15,468 nt of DNA. Origin: an uncultured Cloacibacillus sp. GTDB taxonomy: Bacteria > Synergistota > Synergistia > Synergistales > Synergistaceae. Below the pieces are notes generated by a model that was given only the letters and a program-made list of their open reading frames with translations, ran no database searches and was not told where the DNA came from. Of the stretch, positions 1 to 6,885 are shown piece by piece. The position numbers were made by a program, and so were the translations under genes. The first letter of the stretch is position 1, and the number at the start of each line of letters is the position of its first letter. The stretch lies in assembly GCA_934511335.1 (NCBI GenBank), contig CAKSWL010000018.1, positions 1 to 15,468 of the forward strand, written 5' to 3'.

Positions 1-889
1 GCGTCGTCGCGGTGACAAGGTCGGCGGCATATTCGCTGTCCATCCCCATGCCGCGCGCGAGGATAAAGCAGTTCACCGCGTTCGGCATCGCGCTGAGCAT
101 CACCGTGACCTGAAAAAGGCCATGGGGGATGGGAAAGAGCAGGAGCACCGCGTACATTATCGCGGGGTTGAGCGCCAATTTGATCAGCGTGTCAAACCAG
201 GTGCCGCTCAATATTTTGACGACCTGCCCCATGCGCGAAAGATCAAGAGATCCGCCAAGGGCCAGCAGCGCCACAGCGGTCGCCGCCCCGCTCATCAGCT
301 TCATCGCCTCGTCAAAGACGAAATGGATCGGGATGCCGGAGGCCGCGGCGGCGACGCCGAGAACGCAGGCGATGATCAGCGGGTTCAGGGCAAGTTTTTT
401 CAGCATTTTCAGGATGCCGTCCACATTCAGCCGCCCGTAGAGGACCATTTCGCCCGCGGCGATGGAAAGCAGCTGGAAGGAGACGGTCGTGACCGCCACA
501 TATATCGAAGCCTCGTGCAGCCCCGCCTCCCCCATCGCGAGATGAACCACGGGAAACCCGAGATAGATGTTGTTGCTGCGGAAGGAGGAGAACACCGAGA
601 CCGCCGTGCGCCGGACGTTTCCTTTATGGGCAAAGGCGCGGGAGCCGAAGTAGGCGGCAAGGATCGTGAGGATATAGCAGAGGGTGCTGGCGATGAGAAG
701 GTTGGGCTGGCTCAGGATCTCCGTGCCGGCGATATAGGTGGTGCGGAAGAGCAAGGGAGGCAGTATCACCCAATAGAGGGTCTTCATCAGCGCGGAGATG
801 TCGCTTGCGGAATAAAATCCGCGGGCGCGCAGCTGGTTTCCGGTTATAATTATGACGACGAGGGGCAGTACTAGAAAAAATCCAAACAT
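1..889 (-). CDS. AEC-family (auxin efflux carrier-like) transporter, C-terminus outside window
   Basis: This reading frame is open from an ATG at 889 to the window edge (296 codons), so only the C-terminal part is missing. A purine-rich GGGAGAG ribosome site lies about 8 bases before the ATG. The product is strongly hydrophobic, with repeated membrane-length segments from residue 1 onward. It carries AEC/MdcF-type features: a mid-protein FRSNNIYLGFP stretch with the paired asparagines, and near the window edge a helix with MPNAVNCF. The family contains inner-membrane carriers of organic anions such as malonate, malate or lactate, as well as uncharacterised members. The substrate cannot be read from the sequence. 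It is divergent from the metallo-beta-lactamase gene at 973, with an 83-bp shared upstream region. The family call is firm and the substrate is unknown. Confidence 0.85.
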   Translation of the reverse strand, partial: MFGFFLVLPLVVIIITGNQLRARGFYSASDISALMKTLYWVILPPLLFRTTYIAGTEILSQPNLLIASTLCYILTILAAYFGSRAFAHKGNVRRTAVSVFSSFRSNNIYLGFPVVHLAMGEAGLHEASIYVAVTTVSFQLLSIAAGEMVLYGRLNVDGILKMLKKLALNPLIIACVLGVAAAASGIPIHFVFDEAMKLMSGAATAVALLALGGSLDLSRMGQVVKILSGTWFDTLIKLALNPAIMYAVLLLFPIPHGLFQVTVMLSAMPNAVNCFILARGMGMDSEYAADLVTATT

Positions 890-922
890 GCGGCTCTCCC
901 TTTCAGTCTCAACTGGGTTATT

Positions 923-928
923 ATTATA
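923..928 (-). promoter_or_regulatory. Possible -10 element for the AEC transporter
   Basis: On the minus strand the six bases read TATAAT, 34 bp before the transporter ATG. No convincing -35 lies at 16-18 bp, so the assignment rests on the -10 box only. The same 83-bp spacer must also drive the plus-strand gene at 973. Confidence 0.3.
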
Positions 929-972
929 GACCATATTGTTTTATTTGATGTCATGCGAAAGGCGGCACAAAA

Positions 973-1836
973 ATGAAGCTCAAAGCAAGGTTTTACTCAC
1001 AGATGTTGATTATGGCGCTCCTCTGGCTATGCGCCGTCTTCCCCGCGGCGCCGACAGAGGCGGCCCAAACGCCGCAGCTGCGGTATTACGCCGTCGACGT
1101 CGGGCAGGGCGACTGCTCGCTTTTCATCCTCCCCGACGGGCAAACGATCGTGATAGACGCGGGGCCGGAAAATAGCGCCAAAAAGATGGTGCGTTATCTG
1201 AAATCCTGCGGTGTGAAGAGGGTGGACCTGCTCGTGGCGACACATCCGCACGAGGACCACATCGGCGGTATGGGCGAGCTGCTCTCCGCCTTTCCGGTGG
1301 GAAAGGTCTGGGACTCGGGATATAACCACGGTTCACGCATACAGCGTGATTTCTACCGCGCCATCAAAGCCCGTAAGATCGCCTTCGGCCGGCCGAAGCG
1401 CGGCTTCTCGGAAGAATTCGGCGCGGTGCGGGTCGAGGTGCTCGCGCCGGCAAAGCGGCTGAGTAACACCAGCAGCGACGCCAACAACAACGGACTCGTA
1501 CTGCTTGTAACTTACGGGGATATCTCTTTCCTCATGACCGGCGATATGGAGAAGGAGGAGCGCGCGACGATCGCGCCGCTCCCGAGGGCCGCGATCCTGA
1601 AGGCGGCGCATCACGGCAGCCGCAACGGCACCGATAAGAAGACACTGCGCGAGGTCTCTCCCGAAATAATCATCATCAGCTGCGCGGCGGGCAACAGCTA
1701 CGGACATCCGCACAAGGAGGTCGTCCGCGCGATAAGGGAGGCGGGAATACTCCGCTTCGACACTGCGGACGGCGCCGTGAAGCTGCGCACGGACGGCAAA
1801 AGCATCACATTTGAAAGAAGGAGGGTGGTCAAATGA
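973..1836 (+). CDS. Secreted ComEC/Rec2-like metallo-beta-lactamase-fold hydrolase
   Basis: The 287-residue product starts with a basic N-terminus and a hydrophobic run (residues 8-30), ending in PTEA-AQ. This looks like a signal peptide, so the protein probably acts outside the membrane. The rest is one metallo-beta-lactamase domain of the type found at the C-terminus of ComEC. It has VDVGQGDCSLF (41-51), the zinc motif THPHEDH (90-96), the LLVTYGDISFLMTGD segment ending at Asp191, AAHHGSRNGT (211-220) with His213/214, and His245 in the SYGHPH loop. All expected metal ligands are present, so it should be active. Stand-alone relatives are thought to be nucleases or phosphodiesterases, but the substrate is not known. 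Its stop overlaps the start of the DUF3006 gene by four bases (ATGA), so the two are translationally coupled. An AAAGGCGG site precedes the chosen ATG. Confidence 0.87.
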   Translation: MKLKARFYSQMLIMALLWLCAVFPAAPTEAAQTPQLRYYAVDVGQGDCSLFILPDGQTIVIDAGPENSAKKMVRYLKSCGVKRVDLLVATHPHEDHIGGMGELLSAFPVGKVWDSGYNHGSRIQRDFYRAIKARKIAFGRPKRGFSEEFGAVRVEVLAPAKRLSNTSSDANNNGLVLLVTYGDISFLMTGDMEKEERATIAPLPRAAILKAAHHGSRNGTDKKTLREVSPEIIIISCAAGNSYGHPHKEVVRAIREAGILRFDTADGAVKLRTDGKSITFERRRVVK

Positions 1837-2090
1837 CAGCCAAGGCGAAGAGAGTCCTGCTTTTCGTAGACGCGGTCGAGGCGGGCACGGCGCGCCTGCT
1901 GCCGGAAAACGGCCTGGCCTTCGAACTGCCCGCGGCGCTGCTGCCTGATGGCACGCGCGAGGGCTGCCGCGTCGAGCTGACGGCGAAGTTATGCGGCGGC
2001 TGTGACGCCGACCGGGACGAGATAGACTCCCTGCTCGACGAACTCGGGGATGATCCCTGGGAGGCGATGGACAAGCACGGATTCTATTAG
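1833..2090 (+). CDS. DUF3006 family small protein
   Basis: An 85-residue acidic protein that begins inside the stop of the preceding metallo-beta-lactamase gene (ATGA overlap). Its pattern is that of DUF3006: an N-terminal beta-rich stretch (LLFVDAVEAGTARLL, about residues 8-22), then a segment around LPDGTREGCRVEL, then an acidic helical tail rich in Asp/Glu. No catalytic motif or membrane segment is visible. DUF3006 genes commonly sit beside ComEC-like metallo-beta-lactamase genes, as here. A partner role is plausible, but the function is unknown. The tail has DADRDEIDSLLDELGDDP, more acidic than the rest. The start is fixed by the coupled overlap and the GGAGGG site just upstream. Confidence 0.75.
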   Translation: MTAKAKRVLLFVDAVEAGTARLLPENGLAFELPAALLPDGTREGCRVELTAKLCGGCDADRDEIDSLLDELGDDPWEAMDKHGFY

Positions 2091-2140
2091 TAGAATAAAA
2101 AACAGTTTTTATCCGAGTTATTACGAAAAGGGGAATATAA

Positions 2141-2641
2141 ATGGCTGAAACCGCAGCAAGATACCGCAAAAACTATCCCGTCTCATGGGAACAGGTGCAG
2201 AGAGACTGCCGCGCCCTCGCCTGGAAGCTGCTGGATATCCGTTCCGACTGGGACCGGCTCATCACGGTGGCGCGAGGCGGACTGGTTCCGGCGGCGATCA
2301 TCGCGCGCGAGCTTAACATACACCTTGTGGACACGATCTGCATATCCAGCTACACGATGCGCGACCAGTCCGCGGCAAGCATATTGAAGCGCCCCGACCT
2401 TGCAGGGGTCAGCGACACGTGGCTCATCATAGACGACCTCGTGGACACGGGAAAGACGGCGAAGATCGTGCGCCGCATGTTCGGCCCTGCCCACTTCGCC
2501 ACCGTCTACGCCAAACCCGAGGGACGCCCGCTGGTGGACACTTTCGTCACCGAGGTCAGCCAGGATACCTGGGTGCTCTTTCCCTGGGACACCGCGCCGT
2601 CGACGGCGTTCATACCCCCGATCGCAGATATGAAGATCTAA
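2141..2641 (+). CDS. gpt: Xanthine-guanine phosphoribosyltransferase
   Basis: The 166-residue protein transfers the phosphoribosyl group of PRPP to xanthine or guanine in cytosolic purine salvage. It aligns throughout with E. coli Gpt: VARGGLVPAAIIARELNI (43-60), HLVDTICISSY (61-71), the PRPP-binding loop LIIDDLVDTGKTA (95-107), FATVYAKPEGRPLVDTFV (119-136) and the C-terminal QDTWVLFPWD (141-150) that shapes base specificity. It is about 14 residues longer than the E. coli enzyme, mostly at the N-terminus. The ATG follows a clear AAGGGG site 7 bases away. It lies 50 bp after the DUF3006 gene with no terminator between, so co-transcription is likely, although no functional link is evident. Xanthine use rather than hypoxanthine is inferred from the family. 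Confidence 0.9.
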   Translation: MAETAARYRKNYPVSWEQVQRDCRALAWKLLDIRSDWDRLITVARGGLVPAAIIARELNIHLVDTICISSYTMRDQSAASILKRPDLAGVSDTWLIIDDLVDTGKTAKIVRRMFGPAHFATVYAKPEGRPLVDTFVTEVSQDTWVLFPWDTAPSTAFIPPIADMKI

Positions 2642-2716
2642 CAGCTTAATACGCGAAAGATGTTTTTTGACGGCATAGAGACAGCGCCGGCGTTTTAAAA
2701 TTTTTCAAAAATCAAA

Positions 2717-2746
2717 AACCACCGGCTGCGCACTAAGCCGGTGGTT
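2717..2746. terminator. Bidirectional hairpin terminator between gpt and the cupin gene
   Basis: An 11-bp perfect stem (AACCACCGGCT / AGCCGGTGGTT) with an 8-nt loop. The U-rich tail is better on the minus strand (GGTTTTTGATTTTTG) than on the plus strand (CTGATTTCCTT). It can end both converging transcripts. Confidence 0.75.
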
Positions 2747-2755
2747 CTGATTTCC

Positions 2756-2878
2756 TTAATCGGCATTTGTCTCAACTAAGGAGCCGCTGATTACATGCGC
2801 CATTCGCGTCACGGGCAGCCCCGGCCGCAGCAGGGTCGTATCAATACACGCCTTGCGCGCCGCTTTAAAGCTGCCCGT
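2756..2878 (-). pseudogene. Possible C-terminal gene remnant, unrecognised
   Basis: The roughly 320 bp between gpt and the cupin gene hold no intact gene. On the minus strand one frame is open for 40 codons and ends with a stop 10 bp before the hairpin terminator. It reads like coding sequence (for example KACIDTTLLRPGLPVTRMAH) but has no start codon with a ribosome site. Upstream of the TGA at 2879-2881 the protein-like reading continues only by changing frame. It could be the 3' end of a decayed gene or chance openness in GC-rich DNA. I do not recognise a family. Confidence 0.2.
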
Positions 2879-2963
2879 TCAGCGCCCGGCACGTCTGACA
2901 GACAAACCAGCCGATTCGCGCAAAATTATAGATTTCGCCTCTCAGGCCGTAATCAGCGTTTCC

Positions 2964-3398
2964 CTAAGCCTTGTCTTCGCCGGCTTTGCGCCGCGACCTC
3001 TCTTCGCGCATCGCAAACTTCTTCGCGTGCGGGTCGCCGCAGGTCGGCACGATGCAGAAAAATTCAAGCGGCACATCGGCGTCGTTCTTATATTCGTGCA
3101 GGAGGCCGCCGGGTATGCGCGTCCAGTAACCCGTCTTCATGAGGTAAGGAACCCTTTTGCCGGGTTCTTCCTCAACCTCGACGACGCCGTCGCCGGAGAG
3201 CGTGAACATCAGATGGTCCCATTCATGCTCGTGCGCGGGGATGCCCTTGTGCGCCGGCAGGATGAAGTGACGCATCACGTAATCGCCCCAGCAGTTCTCC
3301 GGCCCGTATACCGTTCTCTTTTCTATCTCCGGCGCGAGAGCCGAAGCGTTTTGCAGCGGCAGTTCATATATAGAACCGTAATTTTTCTCTTCGCTCAT
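2964..3398 (-). CDS. Single-domain cupin protein
   Basis: A 144-residue cupin. Motif 1 is GIPAHEHEWDH (52-62), giving metal ligands His56 and His58, with His62 where many cupins have Glu. Motif 2 is GYWTRIPGGLLHEYKN (90-105), with the last ligand at His101. The inter-motif stretch holds SGDGVVEVEE and an inserted PGKRVPYLM. The C-terminus is highly basic. Cupins include dioxygenases, isomerases and small-ligand sensors, and the reaction cannot be fixed here. I chose the ATG at 3398 over one 19 codons upstream because a strong GGGAGGGG site sits 7 bases before it and homology begins after it. It lies 117 bp downstream of the aldehyde oxidoreductase gene on the same strand, so a role in the same pathway or in handling its product is a reasonable guess. 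A hairpin lies between the two genes. Confidence 0.75.
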   Translation of the reverse strand: MSEEKNYGSIYELPLQNASALAPEIEKRTVYGPENCWGDYVMRHFILPAHKGIPAHEHEWDHLMFTLSGDGVVEVEEEPGKRVPYLMKTGYWTRIPGGLLHEYKNDADVPLEFFCIVPTCGDPHAKKFAMREERSRRKAGEDKA

Positions 3399-3453
3399 TG
3401 CGTACCCCTCCCAAATCAGAATGCTTCCATGTGACAGTTTATCATAAACCGGC

Positions 3454-3487
3454 AAGGGCCGGCATGAAAAAATTCATGCCGGCCCTT
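3454..3487 (-). terminator. 15-bp hairpin between mop and cupin genes
   Basis: A perfect 15-bp stem (AAGGGCCGGCATGAA and its complement) closes an AAAA loop 28 bp after the mop stop. No proper U-tract follows on the minus strand, so it may be an mRNA-stabilising or attenuating stem that lowers cupin expression relative to mop, not a complete terminator. Confidence 0.5.
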
Positions 3488-3515
3488 TAGACTTCAGCGC
3501 GTTTGCGCGCCTATA

Positions 3516-6362
3516 TTACTTCTTTGCCTCCTCGAGGGCCGCCTTGATTCTTGCCGGTATCGCCGGAATCGTCTTAACGCGCGCTCCGCAGGCCGCATAG
3601 ATGGCGTTGCCTACAGCGGCGTGCGGGCCGGAAAGCGGCATTTCGCCCGTTCCGGAAGCTCCGAACGGCCCAAGCGGCCGCGGCACTTCCGACTGGATCA
3701 GGATGAGATCGTCAGTGATGTCCTTGATGTACGGGAAACCCATCGTCACAAAGTTGTGATACTTCGATTCGTCAAGGAAGTCTTCCGTGAGCGCAAGCCC
3801 TATCCCCTGTGCGACGCCGCCGTACTGCTGGCCGTCAACGACAAGATAATTGTTGATGACGCCGACGTCGCCGCAGAGGACGAACTTCTCGCAGTGAGCT
3901 TTGAAGGTCTTCATATCGACGGAGACCATCGCAAGGTTGACCGCGAACATATGGAAGGCGAAAGGCCTGCCCGTGCCGGTATCCTTGTCGTTGCCGCAGC
4001 AGCTCTCGACAGAGCCGTCCTTATGAAGGATCTGGGCCTGAGACTTGCCTTCGTAGAAGGTCGGGATATTCTCCGCGATCATTTCGTCGTAAGTGCGGTA
4101 TGTGCCGTCTTCCTTGCGCATCGCGTCAAGGAGCTTCCGGCAGCTGTCGACGATCGCGTTGCCGGTCATCGTCTGCGAACGGCTCGCCGCGGCGGCGCCG
4201 CTGTTCGGGCAGCGCGCGGTATCGTTCATGTAGAGTTTTATCTGCTCGGGGGCGAGGCCGAGGGGCTTCAGCGCCTCATGCGCCGTCCCCACTGTGCCGA
4301 TATCCGCGCCCTGTCCGTGGTCCTCCCACGTGTTATAGATCATGACGCTTCCGTCTTTGAGCAGCTCGATGTTGCTGGCGGATTCGTCCGCCCCGTCGTC
4401 GTTTGCGTTGTAGATGCTGACTGAAACGCCGACGCCGTATTTCTTCTCAGGCGTTGAAAGCTCTTTGGCCTTCTGCTTCATCTCTTCATAGACGGGGCGC
4501 GCCTTCTTCATCATTTCCGGAAGCGGGAAGACTTCCGGCGCGTGTCCGGAGGGGAAGTGGCCGCGGGGATTCTCCGTGAACGGCTCCCACTCGAGGAGGT
4601 TCTGCTCGCGGAAATCGAACGGATCCATGCCGCACTCGTATGCGAGCATGTCCATCGCGGTTTCGGTGCCCCAATATATCTGCGGCGAGCCGTAGGCGCG
4701 GAAGGCCGAGCTCCAGCGATGGTTGGTCCAGATCGTATATGCCGTCACGCGCATGTTGTCGTATGCGTAGGGTGAGAAGAAGAACTGCCCGCTCTTGTTT
4801 GTAAGGTCGTTCGCGGACTCGCTGCACGGACCGTGGTCGATCCAGCATGTCCCTTCGACGCCGACAAGCTTGCCCTTTTCGTCCGCCGCCGCTCTGATGT
4901 GCATAAGTGAGGGCGAGCGCTTCGGGGTGCGCTGGTTGTGCTCTTTCATATTAACGCGCATATATACGGGGCGCCCCGTCGCCATCAGGGCGAGCGCGAG
5001 ATACTGTTCATTGGTGACCGTCGTCTTGTAGCCGAAGGAGGCGCCCATGTTGTTTTCAATGATGCGGACCTTCGACGGCGGCAGGCCGATAGCCCTGGCA
5101 AGCTTGACTATCGCGAAATAGATGGCGCAGGATTTGGAATGGATCGTCACGCGCCCCTCTTCGTCGTAATAGGCATATCCGCAGTCGGCCTCAAGAACCA
5201 TATGGGGCTGACGCGAGCTGTAGAATTCGTCGTCGACCTTATAGGGCGCGTTTGTAATGATATCGCTCGGGTCATCGCCCTTTGCGAAGCAGCGCTTGTT
5301 CCACGCGTTCGGCATCCCGTCGATGCCGGGGCAGTCGTCAAAGACGGGGACTGCGTCTGGTTTGATGGCCTCGCTTACGTGGATGAGTTCCGGCAGCGGC
5401 TCGTAGTCGACCTTGACCTTCTGCGCCGCCGCGCGCGCGTGCTCTTCGTTGTCGGCGACTACGACGGCGACGATATCGCCCCACTGGCGGATTTTGTCAC
5501 CCTCCTCGACCATGATGCGGCGCTCCCAGCCGTCGACGACGGCGGAGTCGCAGCCGACCTGACCGCGCAGGCGGTTCGTACCCTTGACGTCCTTGTAGGT
5601 GCAGACCTTCACGACGCCTTCGCACTTCTCCGCTTCGCTTACGTCGATCTTATTGACCTTCGCATGGCGCACGCCCTCAAGGGCGTAGGGGTAGGCGAAG
5701 AGGAACTCCTCGGGCAGCTTCAGACGGTCGTCGTCGCCGAAATCCCAGAGGCCCGTAGCCTTGTATACCGCGTTCGGGCGCGGATAGCTCGAATTCCAGA
5801 CCTTGTCGCCCGGTTTGTACATCTTCGCAAGATCTTCGATTTTCTCCTCGCCGCGCAGGATGGCGGCGGCCTTCATCACCGCGTCGACTATCTGCTTATA
5901 GCCGGTGCAGCGGCAGGCCATCCAGTTTTTGCCAAACCACTCGCGGACCTCTTCCCGCGTCGGGTTCGGGTTCTGGTCGAGAAGCGCCTTCCCTGAAGTG
6001 ATGAAGCCGGGGGTGCAGAAGCCGCACTGAATGGCGCCGCAGACGATCATCGCCCACTGCAGGGCGTGGAGATTATCCGGCGTGCCGATCCCCTCGATCG
6101 TCGTAATTTCCGAAAACTCGGGGACGTTCTTCCAACGGGTGATACAGGCGCGGACCACACTGCCGTTGAGTATCACGTTGCAGACGCCGCACTGGCCGCA
6201 GTTGCAGCCGCGCTTCGTCCCCGTCATTTTGAGCTGTTCGCGAAGGACCGTCAGCAACGTTACATCCGGCTTGCCCATCACACGGCGCGGAACTCCGTTG
6301 ATAGTAAGCTTCTTGATGACATAACTTGCCGCAAGCTGAGCCTCTGTCATTTCCTTTGCCAT
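3516..6362 (-). CDS. mop: Molybdenum-dependent aldehyde oxidoreductase (Mop type, xanthine oxidase family)
   Basis: This 948-residue single-chain molybdenum hydroxylase oxidises an aldehyde (or a related C-H substrate) using water as oxygen donor. Domain order is an N-terminal plant-type [2Fe-2S] domain (Cys53, Cys58, Cys61, Cys73), a helical [2Fe-2S] domain (Cys113, Cys116, Cys150, Cys152 in ACRCTGYK), and from about residue 190 the molybdopterin-binding region. There is no FAD domain. It matches D. gigas Mop closely from memory: ASFGYK, TWEDHGQGADIG, VGTAHEALKPLGLAPEQIK and the C-terminal GASGTGEMPLSGPHAA, whose Glu907 corresponds to catalytic Glu869. It is about 40 residues longer than D. 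gigas Mop (907), mainly at the N-terminus. An extra Cys55 sits inside the first cluster motif. The ATG follows AGAGGAG. It has its own promoter and a structured leader resembling a Moco riboswitch, and is followed by a cupin gene. Aldehyde is the likeliest substrate class, but a purine or N-heterocycle cannot be excluded. Confidence 0.9.
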   Translation of the reverse strand: MAKEMTEAQLAASYVIKKLTINGVPRRVMGKPDVTLLTVLREQLKMTGTKRGCNCGQCGVCNVILNGSVVRACITRWKNVPEFSEITTIEGIGTPDNLHALQWAMIVCGAIQCGFCTPGFITSGKALLDQNPNPTREEVREWFGKNWMACRCTGYKQIVDAVMKAAAILRGEEKIEDLAKMYKPGDKVWNSSYPRPNAVYKATGLWDFGDDDRLKLPEEFLFAYPYALEGVRHAKVNKIDVSEAEKCEGVVKVCTYKDVKGTNRLRGQVGCDSAVVDGWERRIMVEEGDKIRQWGDIVAVVVADNEEHARAAAQKVKVDYEPLPELIHVSEAIKPDAVPVFDDCPGIDGMPNAWNKRCFAKGDDPSDIITNAPYKVDDEFYSSRQPHMVLEADCGYAYYDEEGRVTIHSKSCAIYFAIVKLARAIGLPPSKVRIIENNMGASFGYKTTVTNEQYLALALMATGRPVYMRVNMKEHNQRTPKRSPSLMHIRAAADEKGKLVGVEGTCWIDHGPCSESANDLTNKSGQFFFSPYAYDNMRVTAYTIWTNHRWSSAFRAYGSPQIYWGTETAMDMLAYECGMDPFDFREQNLLEWEPFTENPRGHFPSGHAPEVFPLPEMMKKARPVYEEMKQKAKELSTPEKKYGVGVSVSIYNANDDGADESASNIELLKDGSVMIYNTWEDHGQGADIGTVGTAHEALKPLGLAPEQIKLYMNDTARCPNSGAAAASRSQTMTGNAIVDSCRKLLDAMRKEDGTYRTYDEMIAENIPTFYEGKSQAQILHKDGSVESCCGNDKDTGTGRPFAFHMFAVNLAMVSVDMKTFKAHCEKFVLCGDVGVINNYLVVDGQQYGGVAQGIGLALTEDFLDESKYHNFVTMGFPYIKDITDDLILIQSEVPRPLGPFGASGTGEMPLSGPHAAVGNAIYAACGARVKTIPAIPARIKAALEEAKK

Positions 6363-6395
6363 TTGAAAACTCCTCTCTCGAAATAAATTTTTCCG

Positions 6396-6415
6396 CCTTC
6401 CATAACAAATGGAGG
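6396..6415 (-). promoter_or_regulatory. Switching strand/hairpin in the mop leader (candidate expression platform)
   Basis: On the mop transcript the segment ACCUCCAU (6409-6416) can pair with AUGGAAGG just downstream (7 bp with one bulge, 5-nt loop). Alternatively it can form 8 perfect pairs with AUGGAGGU (6598-6605), part of the conserved UAUGGAG block of the upstream aptamer-like RNA. Such mutually exclusive pairing is what a riboswitch expression platform looks like. The direction of control is not evident. Confidence 0.4.
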
Positions 6416-6506
6416 TCTGCGGAAATAAATTAAGAAACCTTCGGCTGCATTTTCATCGGGAAGAGGATACAGTACGTTTCACCCAGCAACGCGGCAAATC
6501 TCCTTC

Positions 6507-6639
6507 TACCCCTTTCCAATTTGGATGCACTGCGCATCCCGAGAGGCTTTTGCGGTTTCCCGCGAAAACCCTTGGGGCCTTACGGCCCGCTGGTCTCACC
6601 TCCATAGCATTCCCGCGTTAGGAGATAAAACTCGGGGGT
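6507..6639 (-). promoter_or_regulatory. Candidate Moco/Tuco-type riboswitch aptamer in the mop leader
   Basis: The mop transcript carries a roughly 130-nt structured segment. A 5-bp closing stem joins ACCCC (6635-6639) to GGGGU (6508-6512). Inside it are UAUGGAG (6600-6606), a GGGCC-GUAA-GGCCC hairpin (6575-6588), an 8-bp GAAA-capped hairpin with one bulge (6548-6568), GCCUCUCG (6540-6547), a 6-bp hairpin (6523-6539) and UUGGAAAGGGG (6509-6519). The GNRA loops exist only on the minus strand, so this is the transcribed sense. The 3' part recalls GCCUCCCG...UGGAAAGG of the E. coli moaA Moco riboswitch from memory, and the downstream gene needs Moco. The same motifs recur in order at 7675-7768. 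The class assignment is an inference; the presence of a structured RNA is better supported. Confidence 0.6.
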
Positions 6640-6656
6640 TGCAACTAAGTTGCAAC
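6638..6656. promoter_or_regulatory. Perfect 19-bp palindrome near the mop transcription start
   Basis: GTTGCAAC-TAA-GTTGCAAC is a perfect inverted repeat whose 8-bp arms are themselves palindromic. It falls about 17-35 bp downstream of the transcription start predicted from the promoter at 6680-6708 and just before the aptamer-like RNA. It may be a repressor operator or, in RNA, an 8-bp hairpin with a UUA loop. A near-copy half-site, GTTGCAAA, lies at 7982-7989 upstream of the IclR gene. Confidence 0.5.
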
Positions 6657-6679
6657 AATTGTCTAAACTTTCTATTCAA

Positions 6680-6708
6680 ATTATACAAAAGTACACAATA
6701 ACGAGCAA
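6680..6708 (-). promoter_or_regulatory. Sigma-70-type promoter for mop
   Basis: On the minus strand there is a perfect TATAAT (6680-6685) and a weak -35 TTGCTC (6703-6708) separated by 17 bp. Transcription would start near 6673, giving a leader of about 310 nt before the mop ATG. The weak -35 would suit an activator such as the upstream response regulator. The remaining spacer up to 6830 is AT-rich and shows no gene. Confidence 0.55.
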
Positions 6709-6830
6709 TATTTAGGTAGAATATGAGATGTTATGTGTATTTTTGCTTAGTTTATAGTTAGTAAATTTTTTACGAAGGGCCGCCGCGGGAGAGCAAAACA
6801 AAAAAATAAAACCCTAACGGGCAAAAATAT

Positions 6831-6859
6831 AAAAACGCGGGAAGCGTCCCCGCGTTTTT
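6831..6859 (-). terminator. Rho-independent terminator of the response regulator gene
   Basis: An 11-bp stem (AAAAACGCGGG / CCCGCGTTTTT) with a 7-nt loop. On the minus strand it is followed by ATATTTTTG. It ends 27 bp after the response regulator stop and separates that gene from the mop promoter, so the two are independent transcripts. Confidence 0.85.
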
Positions 6860-6885
6860 CTTCAGCCCCATACTCCCCGGCGCGC

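Noticed and set aside
122..874. 250-codon plus-strand frame over the transporter
   Set aside because: It is the antisense shadow of the AEC transporter gene, which is open to the window edge on the minus strand. The product is low-complexity charged sequence.
4938..5996. 352-codon plus-strand frame over mop
   Set aside because: Antisense shadow of the molybdenum hydroxylase gene; no family resemblance.
6409..6621. 70-codon plus-strand frame in the mop leader
   Set aside because: It runs antisense through the hairpins of the leader RNA. It has no ribosome site, and its openness is explained by the structured, GC-rich RNA.
6360..6680. T-box, cobalamin, lysine or c-di-GMP riboswitch in the mop leader
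   Set aside because: The T-box signature GGGTGGNACCGCG is absent. Short resemblances such as GCCGAAG or ACTGTA are isolated and out of order for those classes.
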